A DNA stretch of 64,000 nucleotides from Achatina immaculata (GCA_009760885.1 CM019714.1:2157895-2221894), one strand, 5' to 3'. Shown: positions 20,986 to 33,679, numbered from the stretch's first letter. Translations and numbers: made by a program. The notes: generated by a model from the letters alone, not told the origin.

Positions 20986-21537
20986 ATCATTGATGAAGAA
21001 TCTCTGAAGTGTCCTGATTCCATAATCACATCAGCAGGCAGGAATGGCTATTACAGGGTCAATGTTTACTCGGTGCTGCTCGTGCACAAATAAACAAAAC
21101 GGATTGTAGTTAGTATTTTGAAAAAAATAACACTTTAATGGCCACTACAGGAAATAGCCGTGCCACATGACGCCTAGTTTACTGGTTTATGTGCGAAGGC
21201 TTGTATCCGTCCAACTCACTCCCAAATATCTAGTACTGATAAATTGTAACCTCATTTACTTAGTGAGAGTGTCTTGTCTTCTACAACCTCCGATTAGTTG
21301 TGCGTCAGACAGCACACAAATCTGGGGGTCGAAAGAGCATGAGCCAGCATGTGTGTTCCCAGAACTCTAAAGCATTGCTCTGAAATACAAGTCCCGATTA
21401 AACGAATTGAAACAAAATGGATTTTATGGCACGGAGTGGCAGAGTCAATGTTCTCTGGTCACGTGATGTAATTATTTGTGGGAGCACATGAATTAAGCAT
21501 CGCTTCTCGGGCATCAACGAAACCGTGAGCACACAAG
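20986..21537. other. Non-repetitive stretch, no gene recognised
   Basis: About 550 bp with no tandem repeat and no recognisable protein. Short frames only. Confidence 0.4.
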
Positions 21538-21846
21538 TACCCACATACACACACATCTCACAACCATTCACACACACACATCTCACAACCATTCATACAC
21601 ACACATCTCACAACCATTCACACACACACATCTCACAACCATTCACACACACACATCTCAGAACCATTCACACACACACACACCTCACAACCATTCACAC
21701 ACACACATCACACAACCATTCACACACATACATCTCACAACCATTCACACACACACACCTCACAACCATTCACACACATACACCTCACAACCATTCACAC
21801 ACACACACCTCACAACCATTCACACACACACACACACACACACACG
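21538..21846. repeat. About 24-bp CA-rich minisatellite (about 12 copies)
   Basis: Unit is ctcacaaccattcacacaca plus a variable CA/CAT end. It passes into pure (CA)n at the right. Confidence 0.93.
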
Positions 21847-21924
21847 CTATCATCCACTTATGCTAATTTTTAATTCACGATCTTTGTAATTGTTCAGTAT
21901 GAATAATGAACTACACACAAGTTA

Positions 21925-22515
21925 CTGATGTTATTGTTACTGATGTTATTGTTACTGATGTGTTGCTGATGTTATTGTTGCTGATGTTGGTGTTGCTGAT
22001 GTTGGTGTTGCTGATGTTATTGTTGCTGATGTTGGTGTTGGTGATGTTAGTGTTGCTGTTGATGCTGAAGTAATTATTGATGTTACTGCAAATGTTATCG
22101 TTGATGACTTTGTTGTTGCTGATGTTTTGTTGTGAAGTTGTCCTTACAGGTGATGTTGTTGCAGATGCTGTTGCTTCTGATGTTGTTTTTACAAAAGTTA
22201 TTGTTGTTGTTGATGATGTTCTTTTGTTTCTGATACTGTCCTTACTTGTGAAGTTGTTTCTGTTTTTGTTGTTACTGCTGATTTGTTGTTCTTGGTGTTG
22301 TTGCTGTTGTTGCGGGCTTTGTTGATATTGATCAGTTTGAAGTTGCTGTTTTGTTGCTGTTGTATTGTCGCTGCTGCTGATGTTTCTGTTGTTGATGACG
22401 TTAATGTTATAGCTGAAGCTGTTCCTGTTGCTGATAATGATGTTTCTGATGACGATGTTGCTGATGACAATGTTGCTGATGACGATGTTGCTGATGACGA
22501 TGTTGTTGATAAATG
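21925..22515. repeat. GTT/GCT/GAT triplet-rich repeat region
   Basis: Degenerate tandem DNA from gttgctgatgttattgttg-type units. The right end (22440-22510) is a cleaner gatgttgctgatgac repeat. Translated frames are Val/Asp or Leu rich and have no domain. Confidence 0.85.
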
Positions 22516-22575
22516 ACTGGAATGCTGATGTTTGCAGAGATAGTTAAGATGACAAACGTAACACGGGCGGTCACG

Positions 22576-22608
22576 ACTAATGATGATGATGATGATGATG
22601 ATGATGTC
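22576..22608. repeat. (GAT)n microsatellite
   Basis: About ten gat triplets in a row. Confidence 0.9.
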
Positions 22609-22724
22609 TAAACTGATTTCACAGATAGCTAAAAAAACACATCATTTCTTAGTTCCCATTTAGTGTAAATGATACGTCATCAGTAGGGACATTATCTTGT
22701 CAGACTTTTGTAAGACCATGACAA

Positions 22725-23235
22725 CATCTACACGTTTATTTGTGTGTGGCACTACGGCAACTTCTACACATAAAGCTGTTGTGACACCAAGACAACTTCT
22801 AGACATAGGCTATTGAGACACCACGACAACTTTTAAACATAAGGCTATTGAGACACCAAGACAACTTCTAGACATAGGCTATTGAGACACCACGACAACT
22901 TCTAGACATAAGGCTATTGAGACACCAAGACAACTTCTAGACATAGGCTATTGAGACACCACGACAGCTTCTAGACATAAGGCTATTGAGACACCACGAC
23001 AACTTCTAGACATAAGGTTATTGAGACACCACGACAACTTCTAGACATAGGCTATTGAGACACCACGACAACTTCTAGACATAAGGCTATTGAGACACCA
23101 AGACAACTTCTAGACATAAGGCTATTGAGACACCAAGACAACTTCTAGACATAAGGCTATTGAGACACCAAGACAACTTCTAGACATAAGGCTATTGAGA
23201 CACCAAGACACTTCTAGACATAAGGCTGTTGTGAC
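22725..23235. repeat. 35-bp minisatellite (about 14 copies)
   Basis: Unit contains ttctagacataaggctattg and agacaccaagacaac. The accaag/accacg and ataagg/atagg variants alternate in parts. Confidence 0.95.
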
Positions 23236-23629
23236 ACGAAGAGTGACAGAGATAAAGAAATAGCAGAACCGGGTTACCTACTGCAGACTACAATCAAACA
23301 ACAAACACACAACAAACACACATCAACAACAAACAGACAACAAACACACAACGACGAAGAGAATTCAAAACATCTGCACTGTGAAAAGTGAATAAAGCAA
23401 ATATCTGTAACAAACAAAGTGAAGAAAACACATAAATACTACAAACAAAAGATCAAAAGTGACGAAGACACAGACATGAAACTAAAAGTGAGTACATCGT
23501 GCAACCTTCACAATCACATCAACAACAGAGTGGCATGACGGGGAACAAAAGACCAGATAACATGACCACATGGTCACACAATGTGCGTTAAATAGTGGAT
23601 TATTATCACGCTGTCATTATTCTTTCAAG
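23236..23629. other. Single-copy A/C-rich stretch
   Basis: Contains a short caacaaacacaca-type simple repeat at about 23290-23350. No gene recognised. Confidence 0.45.
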
Positions 23630-23639
23630 CTGTCATTAG

Positions 23640-24075
23640 TACGTTATGTTGTCATCCCTCTACTGTGCTGTCATAACTATCATTCCGTTTTCGCTTAATC
23701 ACAGTGTTATCACTCTCTTGTGCTGTCATAACTATCAGTCATCACTTAATCACAGTGTTATCACTCTCTTGTGCTGTCATAACTATCAGTCATCACTTAA
23801 TCACAGTGTTATCACTCTCTTGTGCTGTCATAACTATCAGTCATCACTTAATCACAGTGTTATCACTCTCTTGTGCTGCCAACACCATCATTCTGGATCA
23901 CTCTGTTTTTATATCACCATTCCATACTTATATCAATTCTTCAAGATCATGCTGTCATCACTGTGTTATCACTTTGTCATTACTCCATCACGCTATTATG
24001 ACTGTTTTATCGCTTTGTCACTACTTCATCATGCTGTCATGACAGTGTTATCACTTTGTCATTACTTCATCAACC
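23640..24075. repeat. 51-bp minisatellite with degenerate flank
   Basis: From 23690 to 23885 there are about four copies of a 51-bp unit (cacagtgttatcactctctt, then gtgctgtcataactatcag). The flank to 24075 has degenerate ctgtcat/cactttgtcatta repeats. The 17-codon unit keeps a frame open across the array. Confidence 0.9.
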
Positions 24076-24079
24076 TGCA

Positions 24080-24512
24080 ATCACTGCGTCATAATGTCAT
24101 ATAAACTACGTCATGTTGTCATATAAAGAACGTCATGTTGTCATATAAGCTACGTCATGTTGTCATGTAAACTGTTGTCAGTAAACTACGTTATGTTGTC
24201 ATGTAAAGTACGTGATGTTGTTATGTAAACTGTTGTCATATAAACTACGTTATGTTGTCATGTAAAGTACGTGATGTTGTCATGTAAACTGTTGTCATGT
24301 AAACTACGTCATGTTGTCATGTAAAGTACTTGATGTTGTCATGTAAACTGTTGTCATGTAAAGTACGCCACATTTTCATATAAACTGTTGTCATTTATAC
24401 TACGTCATATTGTCATGTAAACTTTTATCATGTAAATTGCGTCATGTAAAATACGTCATGTTATCATGTAAACTGTTGTCATGTAAACTACGTCATATTA
24501 TCATATAAACTA
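24080..24512. repeat. Degenerate minisatellite, tcatgtaaactgttg-type units
   Basis: Mixed units of acgtcatgttgtcatgtaaa and ctgttgtcatgtaaacta with frequent variants. Confidence 0.88.
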
Positions 24513-24664
24513 TTTTAATTGCTGTCCAGTTAACGACTTCACAGAAACCAGATTAAACCAGGTCACATGGCGACAGTTAACACGCAAGTGTCACATGGAG
24601 ACAGTTAACACGCAAGTCTCAGGTGGTGATAATCTCGTTATAATTGCCACACACATCAAGTTTT
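24513..24664. other. Short spacer with a 28-bp duplication
   Basis: gacagttaacacgcaagt occurs twice near 24570 and 24600. Otherwise nothing recognised. Confidence 0.5.
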
Positions 24665-26432
24665 TTATTTGTTCTCACACAGTCCTGACTCCAAGTAGTA
24701 ACTCTGTTCTAACACTGTTCTGCTTCCAATTAGTAACTCTGTTCTCACACAGTCCTGATTACAAGTAGTAACTCTGGTCTCACACAGTAATGACTCCAAG
24801 TAGTAACTCTGTTGTCACACAGTCCTGACTCCATGAAGTAACCCTGGTCTCACACAGTCCTGACTCCAAGTAGTAACTCTGTGGTGTTCTCACACAATCC
24901 TGACTCCAAGTAGTAACTCTATTCTCACACAATCCTGACTCCAAGTAGTAACTCTGTTCTCACACAATCCTGACTTCGAGTAGTAACTCCGTTCTCACAC
25001 AGTCGTGACTTGGAGTAGTCATTCTGTTCTCACACAGTCCTGACTACAAGTAGTAACTCTGTTTTCACAGTCCTGACTCCAAGTAGTAACTCTGTTCTCA
25101 CACAGTCCTGACTCTAAGTAGTAACTCTGTTCTCACACAGTCCTGACAAAAAGTAGTAACTCTGTGGTCTTCTCACACAATCCTGACTCCAAGTTGTAAC
25201 TCTGTTCTCACACAGTCCTGACTCCAAATAATAACTCTGTTCTCACACAGTCCTGACTCCAAGTAGTAACTCTGTTCTCACACAGTCCTGACTCCAAGTT
25301 GTAATTTTGTTTTCACACAGTCTTGACTCCAAGTAGTAACTCTGTTGTCACACAGTCCTGACTCCAAGTAGTAATTCTGTTCTCACACAGTCCTGACTCC
25401 AAGTTGTAACTCTGTTCTCATACAGTCCTGATTCCAAATAATAACTCTGTTCTCACACAATCCTGACTACAAGTAGTAACTCTGTTCTCACACAATCCTG
25501 ACTCCAAGTAGTAACTCTGTTCTCACACAGTCGTGACTTGGAGTAGTCATTCTGTTCTCACACAGTCCTGACTACAAGTAGTAACTCTATTCTCGCACAG
25601 TCCTGACTCTAAGTAGTAACTCTGTTTTCACACAGTCCTGACTCCAAGTAGTAACTCTGTTCTCACACAGTCCTGACTCTAAGTAGTAACTCTGTTCTCA
25701 CACAGTCCTGACAAAAAGTAGTAACTCTGTGGTCTTCTCACACAATCCTGACTCCAAGTTGTAACACTGTTCTCACACAGTCCTGACTCCAAATAATAAC
25801 TCTGTTCTCACATAATCCTGACTCCAAGTAGTAACTCTGTTCTCACACATCCTGACTCCAAGTTGTAACTTTGTTTCCACACAGTCTTGACTCTAAGTAG
25901 TAACTCTGTTGTCACACAGTCATGACTCCAAGTAGTAACTCTGTTCTCACACAACCCTGACTCCAAATAATAACTCTGTTCTCACACGGTCCTGACTCCA
26001 AGTAGTAACTCTGTTCTCACACAGTCCTGACTCCAAATAATAACTCTGTTCTCACACAATCCTGACTCCAAATATTAACTCTGTTCTCACACAGTCCTTA
26101 CTCCAAGTACTAATTCTGTTCTCACACAGTCATGACTCCAAATAGTAACTCTGTTCTCACATAGTACTGACTCCAAGTAGTAACTCCGGTCTCACACAGT
26201 CCTGAAACCAAATAATAACTCCGTTCTCACACAGTCCTGACTCCAAATAGTAACTCTGTTCTCACACGGTCCTGACTCCAAATAATAACTCTGTTCTCAT
26301 ACAGTCCTGACTCCAAATAGTAACTCTGTGGTGTTCTCACACATTCCTGACTCCAGGTAGAAACTCTGTGGTATTCTCACACAGTCCTGACTCCAAATAA
26401 TAACTCTGTTCTCACACAGTCCTGACTTAAAG
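24665..26432. repeat. 35-bp minisatellite, 1.8 kb (about 50 copies)
   Basis: Unit contains tctgttctcacacagtcctg and actccaagtagtaac. Several multi-unit blocks repeat: the tcgtgacttggagtagtcat variant unit recurs near 25000 and 25530 together with its neighbours, which shows duplication of segments of roughly 500 bp. Confidence 0.95.
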
Positions 26433-27316
26433 TAGTCTCTCTCTCTCACTCTCAGTGTACTCTCTCTCTCACTAACTCTCGGTGTACTTTCTCTCACTCT
26501 CATTGTACTCTCTCTCACTCCCAGTGTACTCTCTCTCTCACTCTCAGTGTACTATGTCTCATTCTCAGTGTACTCTCTCTCACTCTCAGTGTACTCTCTC
26601 TCACTCTCAGTGTACTCTCTGTCTCACTCTCAGTGTACTATGTCTCACTCTGTGTACTCTCTGTCTCACTCAGTGTACTATGTCTCACTCTGTGTACTCT
26701 CTGTCTCACTCTCAGTGTACTATGTCTCACTCTCAGTGTACTCTCTCTCACTCTCAGTGTACTCTCTCTCACTCTCAGTGTACTCTCTGTCTCACTCTCA
26801 GTGTACTATGTCTCACTCTGTGTACTCTCTGTCTCACTCAGTGTACTATGTCTCACTCTGTGAACTCTCTGTCTCACTCTCAGTGTACTATGTCTCACTC
26901 TCAGTGTACTCTCTCTCTCACTCTCAGTGTACTCTCTCTCACTCTCAGTGTACTCTCTCTCTCACTCTCAGTGTACTCTCTCTCTCTCAATCTCAGTGTA
27001 CTATGTCTCACTCTCATTGTACTCTCTCTTTCTCAGTGTACTCTCTCTCAGTGTACTCTCTCTTTCTCAGCGTACTCTCTCTCAGTGTACTCTCTCTCAC
27101 TCTCAGTGTACTCTCTCTCTCACTCTCAGTGTACTCTCTCTCTCAGTGTACTCTCTCTCAGTGTACTCTCTCTCTCACTCTGTGTACTCTCTCTCAGTGT
27201 ACTCTCTCTCAGTGTACTCTCTCTCACTCTCAGTGTACTCTCTCTCTCAGTTTACTCTCTCTCTCTCACTCTCAGTGTACTCTCTCTCTTTCTCTCTCTC
27301 TTTCTCAGTGTACGCT
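26433..27316. repeat. About 19-23-bp CT-rich minisatellite
   Basis: Unit is ctctctcactctcagtgta with variable CT length. All three plus frames stay open for long stretches with Ser/Leu/Cys/Thr-rich translations. These are artefacts. Confidence 0.93.
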
Positions 27317-27479
27317 TTTTCTAGGGATATGAAGAAAAGATATTCTTTCATGGAACTCTTCGTATCTTTTCCCGTGGGATACGGGACGGAAGTGTAATCA
27401 TGAGACGTATTGTTTGCATCTCTGCCCGGATGTAAGTGGGCATGTTAGGTTTCAGACAGGAACAAATTTTTCATAACGT
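27317..27479. other. Short single-copy stretch
   Basis: Nothing recognised. Confidence 0.3.
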
Positions 27480-27652
27480 TTTTTTCTTAAACAGACGGAC
27501 AGCCAGACAGGCAAACAGGCAGTCAGACAAGCAGACAAATAGGCAGGCAGGCAGACAGACAAACAGGCAGGCAGGCAGATAGACAGATAGACCGACAGAT
27601 ATACATATAGACAGAAAGAAAGAAAGAAAGAAAAAAGGAAAGAAAGAAAGAA
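27480..27652. repeat. CAGACAGG/GAAA simple repeats
   Basis: Degenerate agacaggcaaacaggcag units passing into (GAAA)n at about 27612-27650. Confidence 0.88.
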
Positions 27653-27714
27653 AACAGATCGGAGGTTAGAAAACGGAAGAAGAGTCACGAGTTACAGATG
27701 ACTGCTGTAAAAAT

Positions 27715-28020
27715 GTTAGCACAGAATTTACACAGAACATATAGAGAACATACACCGAATACTAACAGAATATACACAGAACAGACACAGAATACTAACA
27801 GAATATACACAGAACATATATCGAATACTAACAAAATATACATTGAACATACACAGAATATACACCGAATACTAACAGAATAAACACAGAACATACACAG
27901 AATATACACAGAACATACCCAGAACATACACAGAATACTAACAGAATGTACACAGAATATACACAGAACATACACAGATTACTAACAGAATATACACTGA
28001 ATACTAACAGAATGTACATA

Positions 28021-28056
<36 letters not shown>

Positions 28057-28457
28057 CAAATACACAGAACATACACAGATTATACACGAAATACAAACAA
28101 AATATACAAAGAATATATACCGAATACTAACAGAATATACACAGAACATACACTGAATACTAAGAGAATGTACACAGAATATACACCGAATACTAACAGA
28201 ATGTACACAGAATATACACTGAATATTAACAGAATATACACAGAAAATACCCTGAATTTATATATATATATATATATACGCAGAAGACATATTGGATATA
28301 ACAGTATATACACTGAATATTAACATAGTATACACAGAATTTAAACAGAATACTAACAGAATATACACTAAATACTGACAGAATATACACAGAATATAAA
28401 CAGAATACTGACAGAATATACACAGAAAATAAACTGTAATCACTGAATACAAACAGA

Positions 28458-28501
<44 letters not shown>

Positions 28502-28663
28502 TGCATACCATGAGTACTAAAAGAATATACACAGTGTACTAACAGAACATACACAGAATACTAAACGAAAATACAAGGAATACTACAAGAATATACACAG
28601 AATACTGATATAAAATACACTGGAAATACATAGAATATTAACAGAATATACACAGAATACAAA
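27715..28663. repeat. About 15/30-bp AT-rich minisatellite with TA microsatellites, left part
   Basis: Units are aatactaacagaatatacac and agaacatacac in variable order. Three (TA)n tracts are embedded at about 28022-28054, 28258-28278 and 28461-28498. Frames on both strands are artefactual Tyr/Val/Cys/Phe-rich. The array resumes after the LINE B fragment at 28923. Confidence 0.93.
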
Positions 28664-28922
28664 CAGTGTCTTCATTTTATATCCTACATCCTTCCCGTGT
28701 CGCTAAACGTCGCATGGTAGTTTGCTAAGATTTCCTGTTGTCGGCGAGCTTTTCAACTTCATCAAGGGATGTTATGCCCACTAAACCGACCTCTCTTAAC
28801 AATGTCCTCTTCAGAGTTTCACATGGTCTGCCTCTCTGGTGTCACCATCCTGGTCTATGTAACTGCCAAGATATGCAGATTGGTTTACTTCTGCAACAGT
28901 TGTTCCTTCTACAATGTATAAT
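28664..28922 (-). mobile_element. LINE B copy c: internally deleted RTE-like fragment
   Basis: Reverse strand. The 3' end (28672-28838) matches the LINE B C-terminus and tail (tatatcctacatccttcccg is the reversed tail junction). The 5' part (28839-28920) matches the segment around YIDQDGD. These regions are about 400 bp apart in LINE B copy a, so the middle is deleted. The fragment sits inside the AT-rich array, which continues on both sides. Confidence 0.8.
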
Positions 28923-29545
28923 ACTAACAGAAAATGAATAGAATACTAACAGAATATACACAGAATACTAACAGAATATACACAGAATACAAACAGAATA
29001 TTAACAGAATATACACAGAATACTAATAGAATACTAACAGAATATATACAGAATACTAACAGAATATATACAGAATACTAATAGAATACTAACAAAATTA
29101 CACAGAATACTAACAGAATATACACATAATACTAACAGAATACAAACAGAATATATACAGAATACTAACAGAGTACAAACAGAATATATACAGAATACTA
29201 ACAGAATACAAACAGAATATACACAGAATACTAACAGAATACAAACAGAATATACACATAATACTAACAGAATACAAACAGAATATATACAGAATACTAA
29301 CAGAGTACAAACAGAATATGCACAGAATGCTAACAGAATACAAACAGAATATACACAGAATACAAACAGAATACAAACAGAATATACACAGAATACTAAC
29401 AGAATACAAACAGAATATACACAGAATACTAACAGAATACAAACAGAATATACACAGAATACTAACAGAATACAAACAGAATATACACAGAATACTAACA
29501 GAATACAAACAGAATATACACAGAATACTAACAAATTGCAAGAAC
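28923..29545. repeat. AT-rich minisatellite, right part
   Basis: Continuation of the 27715-28663 array. It is more homogeneous here, with a roughly 30-bp unit aatactaacagaatacaaac plus agaatatacacag. Confidence 0.93.
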
Positions 29546-29727
29546 ATGACCTCTGGACTCGGCCACTGACTTGGAACTAAAGACAGCAAAAATAAGAATC
29601 TCTCACAGCCATGAATTCTTGTGTAGCTAGGCGCCTCAATACAGTGATGACAAAATGGCGCGGTTGTCATGTTCACTTGCTCTCTGACTGCAGGATTGTA
29701 AACATCATCTGTAAACATGGTTCACGT
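29546..29727. other. Single-copy stretch
   Basis: Nothing recognised. Confidence 0.3.
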
Positions 29728-29845
29728 CCCGTTAAACGCCACATCGGGCTCGCATGGTAGCTGGCCAACGTTTTCTGTTTTCGTCGAGCTTTTAAAAACC
29801 TCATCGAGGGATTTTATGTCGACTAATTTGGCCTCTCTTAACAGT
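29728..29845 (-). mobile_element. LINE B copy d: short 3' fragment
   Basis: Reverse-strand match to the last approximately 115 bp of LINE B coding sequence (compare 28680-28800). Shared blocks include cgtcgagctttt and ggcctctcttaac. 5'-truncated. Confidence 0.75.
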
Positions 29846-30130
29846 TCAGAATTAGCAGCAACAAAACATCAGAGACTATGAAAGGATTAATCTACTTGTT
29901 CTCCTATGGTAAACTGGACTATAACCCGATGTGATCTAGTGTGTCTCGTCCCTCAGGCAGGTGTTTGGTAGGCAGTTTTCTCTCACATGAGTGTCAGGTA
30001 CCTAGATCGTTGGACCAGGAGGGCTCCCACTCAACACATTCCCAGATGGGATGACATTGCGCTATTTACTGTACTACATACATCTTATCAGAAGGAAATG
30101 AAACAAGCGCATTATTTTTTTTAATGAAAG
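29846..30130. other. Single-copy stretch
   Basis: No gene or element recognised. Confidence 0.3.
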
Positions 30131-30134
30131 CAGA

Positions 30135-31245
30135 GTCCTCTCTCTCGCGCGTTTTCTTTCTCTCTCGCGCGCTCTCTTACGTCCTCTCTCTCTTGCTTCT
30201 CTCTCTCACTCTCTCTCGCTTCTCTCTCGTCCTATCTCTCTCACTTCTCTCTCTCGTCCTCTCTTGCGTCTCTCTCGTCCTCTCTCTCACTCTCTCTCGC
30301 TTCTCTCTCTCGTTTTCTCTCTCGCTTCTCTCTCTCGTCTTCTCTCTCTCTCGATTCTCTCTCTCGTCCTCTCTCTCATCCTCTCTCTCGTCCTCTCTCT
30401 TTTGCTTCTCTCTCGTCCTTTCCCTCTCGTTTATCTCTCGTCCTCTCTCTCGTCCTCTCTCTCGCTTCTCTCTCTCGTTCATCTCTCTCGCTTCTCTTTC
30501 GTCCGCTCTCTCCCTTGCTTCTCTCTCGTCATCTCTCTCTCTCGCTTCTTTACCGTTCTCTCTCTCGTCCTCTTTCTTACCCTCTCCCTGGCTATCTCTC
30601 CAACTCTTTCTCTCTCCCTTCTCTCTCTCTCCCTTATCTCTCTCGTTCGTTCTCTCTCGCACTCTCTCTTTCTCTCTCGCTTGCCCTTTCACTCTCTCGC
30701 TCTCTCTCGCACTCTATCTCTCGCTCTCTCACCATCTCGCACTCTCTTTCTTTCTCTCTCTCCTCTGTCTCTCTATCTCTCCCCTTTATCTCTCTTTCTC
30801 TCTCTCTCGTTCTCCCTCCTCTCTCTTTCTCTCTCTCGCTCTCTCTTTCTCTCTCGCTCCCTCTTTCTCTCTCTCTTTCTCTCTCGCTCTCTCTTCCTCT
30901 CTCTCGCTCTTTCTCACTCTATCTCGCACTTTCTTTCTCTCTCTTTCTCTCTAGCACTCTCTCTCTCTCACTAACACACATTCTCTCACTAACACACACT
31001 CTCTCTCTAGCACTCTCTCTCCTACTAACACACTCTCTATCTCTCTCTCCCTCTAGCACTCTCTTTTTATCGCTTTCTCTCTCTCTTGCTAGCCCTCTCT
31101 CTCTCTCTCTGGCGCGCTACTTTCTCTCTCCCTCTCCTTCTCGCTCTCACTCCCTCTCTCTCTCTTTCTCCTTCTTTCTCTCGCTCTCTCCCTCTCTCTC
31201 TTGCTGTCTCTCCTTCTTTCTTGTTCTCTCTCTCGTTCTCGTGCC
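30135..31245. repeat. 1.1-kb polypyrimidine tract (CTCTCTCG-type)
   Basis: Almost unbroken C/T sequence with ctctctcgcttctctctctc-type units, with a few cactaacacacac interruptions near 30970-31030. The complementary strand is almost pure purine. Open frames are Ser/Leu-rich artefacts. Confidence 0.95.
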
Positions 31246-31764
31246 TTCTCAGTTACCTGGGTTGGTTGGTAACCCTGGAGCATGGGGATAGTGGTCAGAG
31301 ACAGGCTAGTATCGGAAGTGTCCAATTATGGGAGGCCGTCTCTGGCCAGGTATATCAACAAAGGATGAAAGAATTTTAATCGGTCGGGATTTTGTAAGCT
31401 GAGCAGTATGAGGCCAACGATCGGGGGTGCCATGTTATTGTTCAAGCGCGAATGAGAAATGTTATTCGTCGAATGAGAACCAACATGTGCTAGGTTAGTA
31501 TGGGTTGTTATTATGTGATGTGTATGAATGCAAGTTGTGCTGTGGGCTTCCTCGATCAATCCCGGTCCACTTAGGTATGACTAGGATAACTGAAGAGCAC
31601 ATGAATAATTATCATTCTGGTGTAATATACTTGTATATGTAAGATTTAGAGGCTTTTGGTAATTTGCAATGATAGCCCATGTGTGCACATAAATACGTAT
31701 TGCTGAAATTTATGAATATGTATGATGCAACAATTACTGATAGTTCCTTATATGCGAAATTATG
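31246..31764. other. Single-copy stretch
   Basis: About 0.5 kb with no recognised gene or repeat. It lies between the polypyrimidine tract and LINE D. Confidence 0.35.
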
Positions 31765-32220
31765 GGATTTCCAACACAACTGACACAATTAACATCACTG
31801 CTGTATCTAGACCAACAAGCAGCAGTAAGAATAAATGGTGAAATAACAACTTGATTTGACATAAAACAAGGGGTCCATTAGGGTGCATATCGTCGCTTTA
31901 CTTATTTAACTTGTATACTGAAAATGTAATGAGGAATGTTAGAGAAGATGTAGACACAGAATATTACGATGCCATAACAATTGGAGGTTATGAAATACCC
32001 GAGATTAAATACGCTGATGACACAGTATTACTGTCCACAACATATAAAAAATGGAGCAACTAATTATGTCAGTCCGTAAGAACAGTGAAGAGAAAAACAT
32101 CTATCATAATGCGAAGAAAACCAAATTGATGACAACTGACAAAACAAACAAGGCAGCTGAAATATATATCAGTGAGGAAAAACTAGAAGACGTGGAGAGT
32201 TTTGAATATGTTGGATCATT

Positions 32221-32282
<62 letters not shown>

Positions 32283-32850
32283 CTAATAATGGATATACAA
32301 TGAGGGAAATTACAATGATGACATCTATTGCTCTTCAGAAAATAAAGCAACTAAAGAAGCTGTGGAGAGGATTATACAGAACTACAAAAATAAGATTTTT
32401 AAGGACATGCATCTTTTCCATTGCAACATATGCATGTGAGACCTGGACACTTAATAAAACAGCTGAGAAACAAATAAATCCATTTGAATGTAAATGCTAC
32501 TGAAGAGTTATGCATATATCATGGACACAAAAAAGAACAAACATATCCATACTACAAGAACCTAATATTGAAGAAGGCTGGCTAGTAAAGAAGATTAAAC
32601 AAAGAAAACTTACATATTCTGGACAAATTAAACGTCATGATAATTTAGAGAAGACCGTCTTGGAAATGTACATCATGGGAAAAAGAAAGAGAGGAAGACC
32701 AAGCCGAAGATGGCTGCAAAGCATCGTTGAGGATCTGCAAATGGATGCATCAGCAGCAGGCCATCTTGCTCACAACCGAGAGGCCTACAGGAGAGCTGTC
32801 AGAGAGCCAAAGTTCTTCAAAGGACATGCAAATGACTGACTGACTGAGTA
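31765..32850 (+). mobile_element. LINE D: RTE-like LINE with internal TA microsatellite
   Basis: RT fragment from just before motif B to the 3' end. In order: a decayed IKQGV...LFNLYTENVMRN region (31860-31940), EIKYADDTVLLS (motif C, YADD), FEYVGSF, ALQKIKQLKKLWRGLY, FSIATYACETWTLN, KLTYSGQIKRHD, KRKRGRPSRRWLQSI and GHLAHNREAYRRAVREPKF. It ends in a tgactgactgac tail. Stops and frameshifts near 31860, 32050 and 32500 inactivate it. Right after YVGSF a (TA)n tract of about 54 bp has expanded inside the reading frame. Its 3' end is the same family as the 140-bp insert in the zinc-finger LINE copies (56645 etc.). Confidence 0.88.
32222..32276. repeat. (TA)n microsatellite inside LINE D coding region
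   Basis: About 27 TA dinucleotides inserted between YVGSF and TNNGYTMREI. The length keeps the downstream frame, giving an alternating Tyr/Ile run. Confidence 0.93.
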
Positions 32851-33389
32851 CCTTATAATACATCAGATCCTCAATCATTTAATAATGAAGATTAGAGAAT
32901 TTAAATGATTTTGTACAAGAGGTTTAAAACTGATTCTGTAGAAGTTGCACCGTTGATCAAAATAATGTAGGAATCTGAATATTCAGGGAAATCATTTTAA
33001 CGATTAAGTTGTTAACGATGTTGCTGATGAATAAGAATATAAATTAATGATGCATTTGCTGATTTTGCTTATTGTGTGAACAAATGATTTAGATCAACAT
33101 AAGTTATATTATTATTTGAAGAAGCATTATTGATTGCATCTGTTTTCCTTCATTGTTGTAGTTGTGAATGTGTAAATATGTACAACCTTCAGTCCTTCAT
33201 TTACTTATATAGTTAAAAAATACCAAGAATAAAAATACATATATTACATCTTAGATATTAATCACAGACAATTATAGCCATTTTAAAAACAAATATTTCT
33301 TACAGGGCAAACAACGGCCACAGCTACCACGCTAGCCAGTCTACTATTCGGAGTAACAAAGGAGAGATCAAACAAGGTCTTTGCCAGCT
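32851..33389. other. AT-rich single-copy stretch
   Basis: About 0.5 kb, A+T rich. No gene recognised. Confidence 0.4.
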
Positions 33390-33652
33390 ATGGTCTATTA
33401 ACCCTGAATCTTTATGTCAGCTATAGTTCATTAACTCTGAATCTTTATGTCAGCTATGTTTCATTAACCCTGTATCTTTATGTCAGCTGTGGTTCATTAA
33501 CCCTGAATCTTTATGTCAGCTATGTTTCATTAACCCTGAATCTTTATGACAGCTATGTTTCATTAACCCTGAATCTTTATGACAGCTGTGGTTCATTAAC
33601 CCTGAATCTTTATGTCAGCTGTGGTTCATTAACCCTGAATCTTTATGTCACC
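33390..33652. repeat. 33-bp minisatellite (about 8 copies)
   Basis: Unit is ttcattaaccctgaatcttt plus atgtcagctatgg. Confidence 0.93.
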
Positions 33653-33679
33653 TGGGTGTCGTCGATTGCCACATCCGTC

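Noticed and set aside
26433..31245. Several 150-280-codon Ser/Leu-rich or Tyr/Val/Cys-rich open frames on both strands
   Set aside because: They arise from CT-rich and AT-rich tandem repeats lacking stop codons. Overlapping frames are open at the same time, which is typical of repeat artefacts.
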